Assembly: GCA_964511535.1 (NCBI GenBank)
Contig: CAZEFW010000004.1
Location: forward strand, 1 to 64,000
Source: CAZCFB01 sp964511535
Lineage (GTDB): Bacteria > Myxococcota_A > Polyangia > GCA-2747355 > CAZCFB01
Length of the DNA: 64,000 nucleotides
Direction: 5' to 3'
Under the pieces are notes generated by a model that did no database searches, had not been told where the DNA came from, and saw only the letters and a list, made by a program, of their open reading frames with translations. Shown piece by piece: positions 37,838-47,009 of this stretch; the stretch's first letter is position 1; each line of letters starts with the position of its first letter. Position numbers and translations under genes: made by a program.

Positions 37838-39751
37838 ATGCCCTTTTGTCCGTTCTGCGCCCAGGAGCTCCCCGAAGATGGGGCTTCGAACTGCGTCTTC
37901 TGCGGCAAGCGCCTGCCCGGCGCTGCAGCGCCGGCTGTGCAGCCTGCCCAGGCGCCGGACGACGAAAAGAAGACCGCGCTCGGCATGCCAGCCATGGCGC
38001 CGCCCCAGGTGCCGGCCGCGCCCCCGTCCCCGGACGACAAGATGACGGTCCGAGGCTACAGCGCGCCAGCAGGCAAGGCCGGCGGAGCAGCGTGGCCCAG
38101 CCTGCCCGGCGGCCAGGGAGCGCCTGCCGCGCCAGCCCCGCCGGCTGCAGCGCCGCCGGCACCGGCCAGCGCCCAGCCGCCTGCGCCCCAGCCCCAGGTC
38201 CCCACGGCCCCCGGCCCGCCGCCGCCTGCCTCCCCGCCCGTGGCGACGGCCACCCCGGGCGCCGCGCCGGAGCTGAGCGAGCTGGCCAAGACCGTGATGG
38301 ACGACGCCCCGCCCATCATGCCGGTGCCATCCGACCCGGTGAAGGTGGAGGGCAGCCCCTACGAGATCGAGGATCCAACGCCCAAGGACCCGCCGGGGCA
38401 GGAGCCTCACCTGCAGCACCTGCCTCCCGGCGCCGCACAGCAGCCGCCCCCGCCGGATCCACTGGCCACGCCCACGCCAGCCACCTTGCCGCCGCCTGTG
38501 GCGCCGTCCGCCGGGGCCACTGCGGTGGATGGCCACGCCCCTGTGCCGCCGTCGGAGACCGGTCCGCCCCCGCTCGAAACCCGCGAGGACCCGGCCCTCT
38601 CCGCCGAAATCGCCGCCATGGAGCAGGGAGACGAGGCCGCGGACAAGAAGGATCCGGAGCGGCCCTACCTGCCCTCGCCCCCGGCCCAGGAGCAGATGAC
38701 CGGGCTGCCCCCCATGCCCTCGGACGGCCCGCCGAGCTTCTTCGCTGGCCTGGGCTACTTCTTCAAGGTCACCGGCGCGCGCTGGAAGCGCGGCCGGGTG
38801 ATGGGCGCGTTCAAGTGGGAGATCTACTACCTGGAGCAGGACCTGAAGAAGATGCAGGAGGAGCTGGGCCGCCACGCCTGGTCTGGCCGGCTCGACTCGC
38901 CCCTGACCAGCGACCAGATGACCAACCTGGACGCGCTGGAGACGCAGCGGGCCACGGCCCAGCAAGCCCGCCAGCAGCAGGCCCAGCTCATCGCCGCCGA
39001 GGAGGCCTCCTTCGCCGCGGTGGACACCGATCTGCAGAGCAAGATCGACGCCGCTCAGCAGGAGGTGGACGCGCTCAAGGCAGACCTGAGCGAGAAGAGC
39101 GCCGAGCTGAAGCTGGCCAAGCAGCGGCTCACAGGAGAAGAGAAGGAGCTGTCGAAGCTCACCTCGGAGCGAAAGTCCAAGGAGACCCAGGCGGGCAAGG
39201 CGAAAGATCCGGAGCAGCAGGAGACCCTCAAGATGGAGGCGGATCAGCTTGGCCTGCATATCCAGAAGGCCCAGGAGCGCAAGGGCACCGCCGAGGCGGC
39301 GGTGACGGCGCTGGCGGGCCCGGTGGACGAGCTGAACACCAACCTCACCGCGGCGCGGGCCAACAAGGCCACCCTGGACAAGCAGCTGGCCGAGGCCAAG
39401 ACCGAGCTGAACAAGAAGACCGCGTCGTTCAGGGCGGAGGAGCAGAAGCAGGCCTCCGAGGAGGAGCGCCTGGACGGCGAGATCTCGGAGGCGCTGGCGC
39501 AGATGGGCCAGACCCTGGACGAGCAGCGCCCGGCGGGCGCAGGGCTGGACAGCTACTACGGCCAGCTCAATGAGCTGCGCGGAGAGATCCAGGAGAAGGA
39601 GAAGAGCATCCAGCTGCTGGAGGCCGAGAGGGAGAATTACAACCGCAAGGGGTATAAAAACGGGGTCATCATCCTGGCGTCTGCGGGTGGCCTCGTGTTG
39701 GCGGTGACCCTCACGCTGGTGCTGCTTTTCACGTTTGTATTTACGGAGTGA
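37838..39751 (+). CDS. Zinc-ribbon, coiled-coil, single-helix membrane protein
   Basis: A 637-residue protein. Residues 1-27 are a double-Cys zinc ribbon (CPFCAQELP...CVFCGKRLP). Residues 30-270 are a Pro/Ala-rich disordered region. Residues 325-600 form a long coiled coil rich in Gln/Lys/Glu (VDTDLQSKIDAAQQEVDALK, LEAERENYNRK). One C-terminal membrane helix follows (GVIILASAGGLVLAVTLTLV) with only a few residues after it, so most of the protein faces the cytoplasm. It resembles membrane-tethered scaffold proteins; no enzyme motif is seen. The SPFH/zinc-ribbon gene lies 48 bp downstream, and a membrane partnership is plausible. Confidence 0.82.
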   Translation: MPFCPFCAQELPEDGASNCVFCGKRLPGAAAPAVQPAQAPDDEKKTALGMPAMAPPQVPAAPPSPDDKMTVRGYSAPAGKAGGAAWPSLPGGQGAPAAPAPPAAAPPAPASAQPPAPQPQVPTAPGPPPPASPPVATATPGAAPELSELAKTVMDDAPPIMPVPSDPVKVEGSPYEIEDPTPKDPPGQEPHLQHLPPGAAQQPPPPDPLATPTPATLPPPVAPSAGATAVDGHAPVPPSETGPPPLETREDPALSAEIAAMEQGDEAADKKDPERPYLPSPPAQEQMTGLPPMPSDGPPSFFAGLGYFFKVTGARWKRGRVMGAFKWEIYYLEQDLKKMQEELGRHAWSGRLDSPLTSDQMTNLDALETQRATAQQARQQQAQLIAAEEASFAAVDTDLQSKIDAAQQEVDALKADLSEKSAELKLAKQRLTGEEKELSKLTSERKSKETQAGKAKDPEQQETLKMEADQLGLHIQKAQERKGTAEAAVTALAGPVDELNTNLTAARANKATLDKQLAEAKTELNKKTASFRAEEQKQASEEERLDGEISEALAQMGQTLDEQRPAGAGLDSYYGQLNELRGEIQEKEKSIQLLEAERENYNRKGYKNGVIILASAGGLVLAVTLTLVLLFTFVFTE

Positions 39752-39799
39752 GGGTCTAAGGTAAACTTAGTGACCCATTGACCGGACAAGGAGTAAATC

Positions 39800-40996
39800 A
39801 TGGGAATCGGTGACTTCCTGAAGCGCGGCGTTTCCGAGATGATGGTGGCCCGCCCCGACGAGGCCAAGGGCTTCATCATCTACAAGCATCCGGACAAGAC
39901 GATCCCCATGAAGTCTCAGCTCACCGTGGACTCGGATGAGCTGGCGGTGTTCTTCAAGGACGGTCAGGTGCAGGGGATCATCCAGCCCGGGCGGCACACG
40001 CTGGAGACCTCCAACATCCCGTTCCTCTCCAACTTCATCGACAGCTTCACCGGCGGCAACGTGCTGATGGCCGAGGTGTTCTTCGTCACCATGCGCGAGC
40101 TGCCCGACTTCAAGTTCGGCGGGCGCATCGGCGCCGTGGAGGACCCCAAGAGCGGCATCCCGGTGGAGACCATGGTGCACGGCACCTACTCCATGCGCGT
40201 CACCGACGCCCAGAAGCTGCTGCTCGGCCTGCACGGTATGCAGACCACCGACAACGACGCGGCGGTGCGCTGGATCCGCGATCAGCTGCTCAAGACGATC
40301 CGCGACAACATCGCCGAGCTGCTGGTGAAGAAGAAGTGGCCGCTGCTGGACGTGACCTCGGGCGCCTACACCGAGGAGATCGAGGAGGAGGTCATCGCCG
40401 CGGTCAAGCGGCACGTGGACCCCTACGGCATGTCCATCCTGCGGCTCGGCAACTTCGTCATCTCCATCAAGGACGACGACGCCAAGGAGCTGAAGAAGCT
40501 GTACCGCGATGCGGCCTATGTGCGCATGGCCGGCGGCATGCAGGGCTACCAGCAGTTCGCCGCGGGCAAGGCGATGATGGGGGCCGGCGAGGGCATGGCC
40601 AAGGGCGGCGGCGACGGCGGCGGCGGCGGCGGCGGCGCGGGCGGCCTGCTGGGCGGCGCGGGCCTCGGCGTGGGCTTCGGCCTGGCCTCGGCGTTCCAGC
40701 AGAACATGGGCGGCGGCGGCCAGGGTGCGCCGCAGCAGGGCGGCGGCTACCCCCAGGGCTCCGGCGCCCAGGGGCAGGGGCAGGTCTCGGGGGCCTCGGG
40801 AGCGCCGGCGGCTGGCGGCGGGGTCGAGGGCTCCGGCGTGACCTGCTCGGCCTGCGGCACCACGGTGGCGCCGGGCAAGTTCTGCTCCAGCTGCGGCCAG
40901 GCCCTCGAAACGCCGAAGCAGTTCTGCTCCAACTGTGGCACCGAGATGACCCCGGGCTCGAAGTTCTGCTCCAACTGCGGCACCGCCGCGTCATGA
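39800..40996 (+). CDS. SPFH-domain protein with C-terminal zinc ribbons (COG4260-like)
   Basis: A 398-residue protein. Residues 1-240 are an SPFH/Band 7-type domain (ARPDEAKGFIIYKHPDKTIP, VFFVTMRELPDFKFGG, YGMSILRLGNFVIS). A Gly-rich linker (270-330) leads to two tandem zinc ribbons, CSACGTTVAPGKFCSSCG and CSNCGTEMTPGSKFCSNCG. This is the bacterial 'membrane protease subunit/virion core protein' type, which lacks protease residues. The family is thought to organise membrane patches; no experiment is known to me for this protein. AAGGAG precedes the ATG. The upstream gene also starts with a zinc ribbon and ends in a membrane helix. Confidence 0.87.
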   Translation: MGIGDFLKRGVSEMMVARPDEAKGFIIYKHPDKTIPMKSQLTVDSDELAVFFKDGQVQGIIQPGRHTLETSNIPFLSNFIDSFTGGNVLMAEVFFVTMRELPDFKFGGRIGAVEDPKSGIPVETMVHGTYSMRVTDAQKLLLGLHGMQTTDNDAAVRWIRDQLLKTIRDNIAELLVKKKWPLLDVTSGAYTEEIEEEVIAAVKRHVDPYGMSILRLGNFVISIKDDDAKELKKLYRDAAYVRMAGGMQGYQQFAAGKAMMGAGEGMAKGGGDGGGGGGGAGGLLGGAGLGVGFGLASAFQQNMGGGGQGAPQQGGGYPQGSGAQGQGQVSGASGAPAAGGGVEGSGVTCSACGTTVAPGKFCSSCGQALETPKQFCSNCGTEMTPGSKFCSNCGTAAS

Positions 40997-41012
40997 TGCC
41001 CGAGCAGCGCCC

Positions 41013-41426
41013 ATGACGAGCAAGGCGATCAGGATCGTTGCTGCGGTGGTCCAGCGGGACGGAAAGTACCTGATCACCCAGCGGCGGCCCGAGGCGGTCC
41101 TGCCGATGATGTGGGAGTTCCCGGGCGGCCGCGTCGAGGGAGAGGAGACCGACGAGCAGGCCCTGCGCCGGGAGATGATCGAGCGCCTCGGGGCCAGGAT
41201 CGAGGTGGACGAGATGCTCGCCAGCTCCGAGCACCAGTACAGCGGCTACGCCGTGGTCATCGCCCTGTACCGCGCCCACCTGCTCAACGATGACCTCGCC
41301 CCGCTGCACGTCAACGCCTTCCACTGGATCGGCTCGGACGAGTTCGACAACTACGCCTTCCCGCCCGCAGACCAGGCCACCATGGACAAGCTGCTCGGCT
41401 TCTCCGGGGGCGAATCCGGGGCCTGA
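41013..41426 (+). CDS. Nudix hydrolase, MutT-like, with altered Nudix box
   Basis: A 137-residue protein starting IRIVAAVVQRDGKYLITQRRP, as in MutT/8-oxo-dGTPase-type enzymes. The Nudix box runs from Gly38 through GGRVEGEETDEQALRREMIE to RLG. The usual REUXEE triplet is REMIER: the first two Glu are present but the last metal-binding Glu is Arg. It lies 16 bp after the SPFH gene. Nucleotide clean-up is inferred from the family, and the altered box may reduce or shift activity. Confidence 0.82.
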   Translation: MTSKAIRIVAAVVQRDGKYLITQRRPEAVLPMMWEFPGGRVEGEETDEQALRREMIERLGARIEVDEMLASSEHQYSGYAVVIALYRAHLLNDDLAPLHVNAFHWIGSDEFDNYAFPPADQATMDKLLGFSGGESGA

Positions 41427-41440
41427 GCCGCTTCCCCCTG

Positions 41441-41456
41441 ACGTCGAATTCGACGT
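41441..41456. promoter_or_regulatory. Perfect 16-bp palindrome upstream of the FG-GAP lipoprotein gene
   Basis: ACGTCGAATTCGACGT is a perfect inverted repeat located 15 bp after the Nudix stop and 49 bp before the next start codon. Perfect palindromes of this length in a promoter gap often bind dimeric regulators; the regulator is not known. No clear -35/-10 pair is seen beside it. Confidence 0.5.
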
Positions 41457-41504
41457 GGGCATAAAAACTGCGTTAACATCGCGCCCTGCGTCGAGGAGGT
41501 CGTC

Positions 41505-43838
41505 ATGTACCGGTATGTCGCCATCGCGATGCTCGCGCTCACGGGAGCGTGGGCACAGTCCGGCTGCGAGGGGGAGACCCTGAACGTCTGCGTGGGGGCG
41601 GACTGCGATGCAGGCGCCGGCCCGGAGGACGGCGGCGACGACGGCAGCGGCATCAAGTGGGATCAGGTCCCCCTGCCCGATCGGCCGCTCACCCCGGACA
41701 CCCTGCCCCCGTGCCCCAGCAATGTGCTGTGCGGCAAGCAGGGGAGCCAGGTCTGCTGCCCGGCGGGCCAGATCTGCTACGGCGAGAAGTGCATCAAGCC
41801 GGGCAAGAAGTGCCTGCTGCACAGCGACTGCCCGTACAACTTCTTCTGCGATCCGGTGTTCAAGGTCTGCCTGCCCAAGTCGGTGGCGTTCTGCCAGTAC
41901 AAGCCGCCGGTGCAGCCGCAGCTCAAGGCGAAGGTGGAGTGGGCCTGGAACAAGTCCACCGTGGCCAAGAACCACACCGACGCCCTGGCCCCGCCGGTGG
42001 TGGTGCACCTGACCGACGACAACAACAACGGCTCCCTCGGCTCCGGGGACGTGCCGGAGATCATCTTCGTCAGCTACTGGGACAGCAGCAGCAACCCGAA
42101 GAACCGCTACCTCGACGGCATCATGCGCGCGCTGGACGGCGCCACCGGCAAGGAGCTGTGGTCGGTCACCGACCCCAAGCTGCGCATGATCTCCGGCGCC
42201 TCGCTGGCCGCCGGCGACATCAACGGCGACAACCTGCCCGAGATCGTGGGGGTCGACGCCACATTCCACGTCAAGGCGTTCGACCGCAAGGGCAAGCTGC
42301 TGTGGACCTCCAACGCCACGGTGGCCTCCCGCGCGGCCAAGGTCTCCAAGTGGGGCGGCTGGGGCGGCGGCATCTCCATCGCCGACCTGGACGCCGACGG
42401 CAAGCCGGAGATCATCTTCGACCGCACCGTGTTCGACAACACCGGCAAGCTGAAGTGGAAGGGGGCGGGTGAGTACTGCGGCTCCCACTACTGCAACTAC
42501 GGGCCGCTGTCCACGGCCGCAAACCTGGACCAGGACGCCAAGGGCACGCTGGAGCTGGTGGTGGGCAACCGGGCCTACTCCCACGACGGCAAGAAGGTGC
42601 TCTGGACCCAGACCGCGTCCAAGATCGCCGACGGGTACACCGCGGTGGCCGACATGTTCAAGGACGGCGACCCCGACGTGGTGCTGGTGAGCCGCCACTA
42701 TATCTCCATCCTCGACGGCAAGACCGGCAAGGTGGAGTGGGGGCCCAAGCTGCTGCCCTTCCCCAAGGGAGGGAGCGCCAGCAAAGCAGGTTACGGCGGG
42801 CCGCCCACGGTCGCTGACTTCGACGGCGACGGGCGGCCGGAGGTCGGCGTGGCGGGCGGCTACTACTACGTGGTGTTCGACACCGACTGCATCAAGGGGG
42901 CGGGCAAGGGCTTCTGCGCCTCGGGCGCCACCGACGGGGTGCTCTGGAAGCAGCCCACCAAGGACCTGAGCTCGCGGGCCACCGGCTCGTCGGTGTTCGA
43001 CTTCGAGGGGGACGGCAAGGCGGAGGCGGTCTACTCCGACGAGTGCTTCCTCTGGGTCTACGACGGCACCACCGGCAAGATGAAGTACAAGTACTCCAAC
43101 AATACGCGCACCGCCACCGAGGCGCCCATCGTGGCCGACGTGGACGGCGACGGGCGCTCGGAGATCGTGATGGTCTCCAACCGGCCGACCTGGCAGTGCA
43201 GCAGCCAGAAAGGGTGGGTCAAGCCGACCGGCGCCTCTGCCTACATGGGGATCACCGTCATCGGCTCGGCCGACGACAACTGGGTCGGCACCCGGCAGAT
43301 CTGGAACCAGCACACCTACCACGTGACCAACGTGTGCGACGGGGGCGACCAGGCGTGCGTCTCGGCCCAAAACCGGCACGCCCGCGTGCCGCGCCCGGAG
43401 AAACGAAACTGGGCCCTGCCCTGGTTGAACAACTTTCGCCAGAACGTGCAGGGCTCGGGCCTGTACAACGCCCCGGACCTGGTGGGCGGCGGCATCAAGT
43501 TCAAGTACACCGGGTGCCCCAAGAAGATGACCGTCACCTTCACGGTGACCAACAAGGGCAGCGCCGTGGTCGGGCCGGGGCTCAAGTGCACGCTCTACTT
43601 CGGCGACCCGACGGCCGGGGGCACGAAGCTCAAGACGGTGTCGACCACCAAGGCGCTGCCCCCCAACGGCGCCGAGACGCTCTCCACGGAGGTGACCCTG
43701 CCGGCCACCTACAAGGGCGAGAAGTTCGACCTGTACATCAGGGTGGACGACCGCGGCGACGGCAAGGGCGAGCGCAACGAGTGCAACGAGAAAAACAACA
43801 CCACCCAAGCCAAGACCGACTGCAAGAGCCCGGGGTAA
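41505..43838 (+). CDS. Secreted FG-GAP/VCBS-repeat protein with CARDB-like C-terminus
   Basis: A 777-residue protein. The N-terminal signal MYRYVAIAMLALTGAWAQSGC may be cut at AWA or lipidated at the Cys. Residues 60-150 are Cys-rich. Residues 165-600 hold at least seven repeats with the calcium-binding pattern DxDGDGxPE (AAGDINGDNLPEIV, IADLDADGKPEII, VADFDGDGRPEVG, VADVDGDGRSEIV), a beta-propeller fold as in integrin alpha. The C-terminal 110 residues (KMTVTFTVTNKGSAVV, ERNECNEKNNTTQ) match a CARDB-type adhesion domain. It is probably a cell-surface binding protein. GAGGAGG lies 7 bases before the ATG. Confidence 0.85.
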   Translation: MYRYVAIAMLALTGAWAQSGCEGETLNVCVGADCDAGAGPEDGGDDGSGIKWDQVPLPDRPLTPDTLPPCPSNVLCGKQGSQVCCPAGQICYGEKCIKPGKKCLLHSDCPYNFFCDPVFKVCLPKSVAFCQYKPPVQPQLKAKVEWAWNKSTVAKNHTDALAPPVVVHLTDDNNNGSLGSGDVPEIIFVSYWDSSSNPKNRYLDGIMRALDGATGKELWSVTDPKLRMISGASLAAGDINGDNLPEIVGVDATFHVKAFDRKGKLLWTSNATVASRAAKVSKWGGWGGGISIADLDADGKPEIIFDRTVFDNTGKLKWKGAGEYCGSHYCNYGPLSTAANLDQDAKGTLELVVGNRAYSHDGKKVLWTQTASKIADGYTAVADMFKDGDPDVVLVSRHYISILDGKTGKVEWGPKLLPFPKGGSASKAGYGGPPTVADFDGDGRPEVGVAGGYYYVVFDTDCIKGAGKGFCASGATDGVLWKQPTKDLSSRATGSSVFDFEGDGKAEAVYSDECFLWVYDGTTGKMKYKYSNNTRTATEAPIVADVDGDGRSEIVMVSNRPTWQCSSQKGWVKPTGASAYMGITVIGSADDNWVGTRQIWNQHTYHVTNVCDGGDQACVSAQNRHARVPRPEKRNWALPWLNNFRQNVQGSGLYNAPDLVGGGIKFKYTGCPKKMTVTFTVTNKGSAVVGPGLKCTLYFGDPTAGGTKLKTVSTTKALPPNGAETLSTEVTLPATYKGEKFDLYIRVDDRGDGKGERNECNEKNNTTQAKTDCKSPG

Positions 43839-43839
43839 C

Positions 43840-46800
43840 ATGGCGCGAACCATGGACGAGCAGGCCACCTTTGAAGTGGACCGCCTGGTACAGGAGGGGG
43901 ACGCCGCCTCCATCAGCCGGGCGCTGACCGCCCCGCTGCCGCGACGGGATCGGGAGCGGCTCATTCGCCGGCTGGTGGAGCTGGAGCTGGACGCCGGGCG
44001 GCTGGAGCGACTGCCCGGGCTCCTGCTGCAGCTGCCCCTGGAGCAGCCTGAGGGGCAGGACCTGCTGGCGCAGCTGAGGACCAGGCTGGCGCCGAAGCAG
44101 GCGCGCACGGCCCTGGGGCTGGCGGCGCTGATGGAGCCCGCGGCGCCTCAGGGCAACGGCCAGAAGGCGACCCGCGGCTTGCCGGCCGATCCCCGCGTGG
44201 CCGCCCTGGCGGCCGAGGCGGCGGAGGCCGGTCCGCGGGATCCCGAGGAGGCGGTCAAGCTCTACCTGCGGGCGGCCGACATCTGCCGGCTGCGCGGGGG
44301 CGACGCGGCCGACGCGCGGCGGGCCGAGCTGCTGCGCCACGCGGCGGCCCTGTGCCCCGCGCGCTCCCGGTCCGGGGTCACCGAGCAGCTGGTGGCGAGC
44401 CTGGACGACGCCGGCCTGCTGCCGGGGCACCGCCCCCTGCTGACCCAGATCGGCGCTGCCGAGAGATCCTCGCTGCGCCGCCGGGACCTGCTCGGGATGC
44501 TGGTGCGCGCCAGCCGCCGGGATGACCAGCCGCTGGCCGACCTCGAGCGCGCCATGGCTGCCCGCTGGTACGCCCCGGCCAGCGACCGGAGCTGGCCCGC
44601 CGAGTGGCTGGCCCTCGATCCCCAGAGCCCGCGCCACCGGGCCCGGCTCCTGCTCGCCATGCTGCCCGACACGGAGGGCACCGCCCGGACCGACCTGCTG
44701 TCGGACCTGCTCTCGCTGCGTGCCCACCTGCCGGGGGGCGAGGAGCTGGAGCGCGATCTGCGCAGGCAGCTCATGGAGGCCGCGCCGGGGCACCCGGACG
44801 CCCTGCCTGCGAGGCAGACCGAGGCGGCGGAGGTCGCGCCCCCGACGGGCGAGCGCGCCGAGGCCCTGCGCCAGGACGGGGACGCAGGGGCCCTGGCGGC
44901 TCAGCTCCAGCTCGATTTGAGCCGCACCCTGAGCTGGGAGGACCGGCTGCCGTTGCTGCTGGAGCTGGACGAGCTTTACGCCGGCCCGCTGGACGCCCCC
45001 GCCGAGGGTGCCGCGCGCCTGGAGATGGCGCTGCAGCTCAGCCCCACGGACAGCGACATCATGGACTCTCTCGCCCGGCGCTACCGGCAGCTCGGCTGGT
45101 GGGAGCAGCTCCAGCGGCTGCTGCTGCGCCACGCGGAGCTGGAGGGGCTGGACCTGGCGAGCCGCTGCGAATTGCTGCTCGAGGCGGCGCAGGTGCTGCA
45201 GGAGCACCTCGATGACGAGGAGCGCGCCCTCGCCCTGGCGGACCAGGTCCTGCAAGCGGACCCCACCCACCGGGAGGCGGCGGACCTGGTGCAGGCCCTG
45301 TGCGATACGCTGGACCATGGGGACGAGCGCGCCGCCAGGCTCGCCGAGCGGGTCGCGGCCAGCGACAACCCGTCCGAGCTGATGCGCCTGCACCTGCAGC
45401 TGGCCCGGCTGCAGCTCCGGCCAGACGGTGACGCGGAGCAAGCCAGCGAGCACCTGGGCGAGGCCATGCGCTACAGCACCGACGGGCAGGAGGTGCTGGC
45501 GGTGGTCCGCCAGCTGCTGGAGGATCGCTCCCGCCTGGAGCTCGCGGAGCAGCTGCTGGTTCAGGTCTCCGGCTACGCGGAGCTGCCGGCCAGCACGCGC
45601 GCCGAGGCCATGAGCGAGGTGGGCAGGATTCACGAGCAGGAGCTGCAGGACCCGGAGGGCGCGGCCGAGGCCTATCGCATGGCGCTGGAGCTCTCCACGA
45701 CATGCCAGCCGGCCCTGGCCGCGCTGCGGGTGCGCGCGGCGTCCGCGGCGCGCTGGGAGGAGGCCGAGGCGTACGCCCGCCGGGAGCTCGACCTGTTGAG
45801 CGATCCCGCCGAGCGCTTGCCGCTGCTGCTGGAGGTGGGGCAGATCTATCACCTGTTTCTGGGTCACCCGGATCGGGCCCAGGCGGCGCTGGACGAGGCC
45901 CTCGAGATCGACGAGGAGAACCGGGCCGCCACCAACATGCTCGCGGAGCTGCACTTCCAGCAGGGGCACTGGGCCGAGGCGGTGGTCCACACGGCGCGCC
46001 AGCTGAGCCGGACCACCGATCCGGAGCGTCAGCACGAGCCGTTCTTCCGGCTCGCCTTCGCTCAGGAGCGTCGAGGCGATCGTCGCGCTGCCCTGGAGAA
46101 CTACACCAAGGCGGTGCACGCGAAGCCGAACTACCTGCCAGCACTTGAGCGGCTGGCCGACCTGTACTACGACAGCCGCCGCTGGGACGACGCGAGCGCG
46201 GCCGCGGGGACGGTGCTTGAGCAGCACGCCGAGCGCAAGAGCCCGCGCGAGCAGGCGGAGCTGTGGCTGCGCATCGGGCTGTGCGAGCTGCACGTGGCCC
46301 AGCGAGAGGTCGCCACCGAGCGCCTGCGTGACCTGGTGGTCGCCGGCGACGGCCCCGGGCGGTTCGCGCCCAAGGCGTTGATGGAGGTGGCCAACTTCTG
46401 GGCCGCTCGCGAGCTGGACCCGCGGCTGGTCCCTCGCATCGGCGTGGACGCGCGTCAGTCGGTGCAGCGGGCGGCGGAGCGATGCCTGGAGCTGCACCCC
46501 GGCCACCCGGACGCGCACCAGCTGCTGGCGGCCATGGCGGTGGTGGCGCGCGACTGGCCGACGGCGCTGGAGCAGATGGAGAAGGCGGCCGACTGCGAGG
46601 AGCTCCCCACCGTGCAGCGCGCCCAGATCTGGAGCTTCGCCGGGGAGGTGGCCATGCGGCAGAAGCTGGCCCCGCTGCTGGCGCAGTCATGCTTCAACAA
46701 GTCCCTCGCCCTCTGCCCCGAGCAGCCGGAGGTGGCGCGCAAAGTGGAGATCCTGTCCCGCTCCACCCTGCAGGACGAGAAGCTCGGCATCCCCCCTCAG

Positions 46801-46926
46801 TGGGAGCGGCAGGGCGTCACCAGCCGGCTGGACTGGGTCACGCGGCCGCCCACCCAGGAGGTGGAGGCGACCGAGGAGTTCGAAAACCGGGACACGATCC
46901 CCTACGACCCCGTGGACCGGGAGTAG
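43840..46926 (+). CDS. Very large TPR-repeat protein
   Basis: A 1028-residue protein, very rich in Ala, Leu, Glu and Arg, with no signal peptide. Helical repeats cover most of it, including TPR-like units (PEEAVKLYLRAADICRLRGG, RAQAALDEALEIDEENRAAT, RRAALENYTKAVHAKPNYLP, VAQREVATERLRDLV). The function is unknown; TPR arrays usually mediate protein assemblies. The ATG at 43840 follows the previous stop directly, so the gene is coupled to the FG-GAP gene; a second in-frame ATG lies 12 bases on. It is followed by a terminator-like palindrome. Confidence 0.8.
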   Translation: MARTMDEQATFEVDRLVQEGDAASISRALTAPLPRRDRERLIRRLVELELDAGRLERLPGLLLQLPLEQPEGQDLLAQLRTRLAPKQARTALGLAALMEPAAPQGNGQKATRGLPADPRVAALAAEAAEAGPRDPEEAVKLYLRAADICRLRGGDAADARRAELLRHAAALCPARSRSGVTEQLVASLDDAGLLPGHRPLLTQIGAAERSSLRRRDLLGMLVRASRRDDQPLADLERAMAARWYAPASDRSWPAEWLALDPQSPRHRARLLLAMLPDTEGTARTDLLSDLLSLRAHLPGGEELERDLRRQLMEAAPGHPDALPARQTEAAEVAPPTGERAEALRQDGDAGALAAQLQLDLSRTLSWEDRLPLLLELDELYAGPLDAPAEGAARLEMALQLSPTDSDIMDSLARRYRQLGWWEQLQRLLLRHAELEGLDLASRCELLLEAAQVLQEHLDDEERALALADQVLQADPTHREAADLVQALCDTLDHGDERAARLAERVAASDNPSELMRLHLQLARLQLRPDGDAEQASEHLGEAMRYSTDGQEVLAVVRQLLEDRSRLELAEQLLVQVSGYAELPASTRAEAMSEVGRIHEQELQDPEGAAEAYRMALELSTTCQPALAALRVRAASAARWEEAEAYARRELDLLSDPAERLPLLLEVGQIYHLFLGHPDRAQAALDEALEIDEENRAATNMLAELHFQQGHWAEAVVHTARQLSRTTDPERQHEPFFRLAFAQERRGDRRAALENYTKAVHAKPNYLPALERLADLYYDSRRWDDASAAAGTVLEQHAERKSPREQAELWLRIGLCELHVAQREVATERLRDLVVAGDGPGRFAPKALMEVANFWAARELDPRLVPRIGVDARQSVQRAAERCLELHPGHPDAHQLLAAMAVVARDWPTALEQMEKAADCEELPTVQRAQIWSFAGEVAMRQKLAPLLAQSCFNKSLALCPEQPEVARKVEILSRSTLQDEKLGIPPQWERQGVTSRLDWVTRPPTQEVEATEEFENRDTIPYDPVDRE

Positions 46927-46932
46927 CAATCC

Positions 46933-46977
46933 AAAAATGTCAAGTAGGGGGGTCAGACCCCTACACTTGACATTTTT
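46933..46977. terminator. Bidirectional terminator-like palindrome (REP-like)
   Basis: AAAAATGTCAAGTAGGGG, then GGTCAGACCCCTACACTTGACATTTTT: a long hairpin with an A tract on one side and a T tract on the other. It lies between two convergent genes (46926 and 47010), so it can end transcription from either side. Close relatives lie at 49880 and 49933. Confidence 0.75.
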
Positions 46978-47009
46978 ATCTTGGTCAAGATTCCGCGGTC
47001 AAGCCCGGC

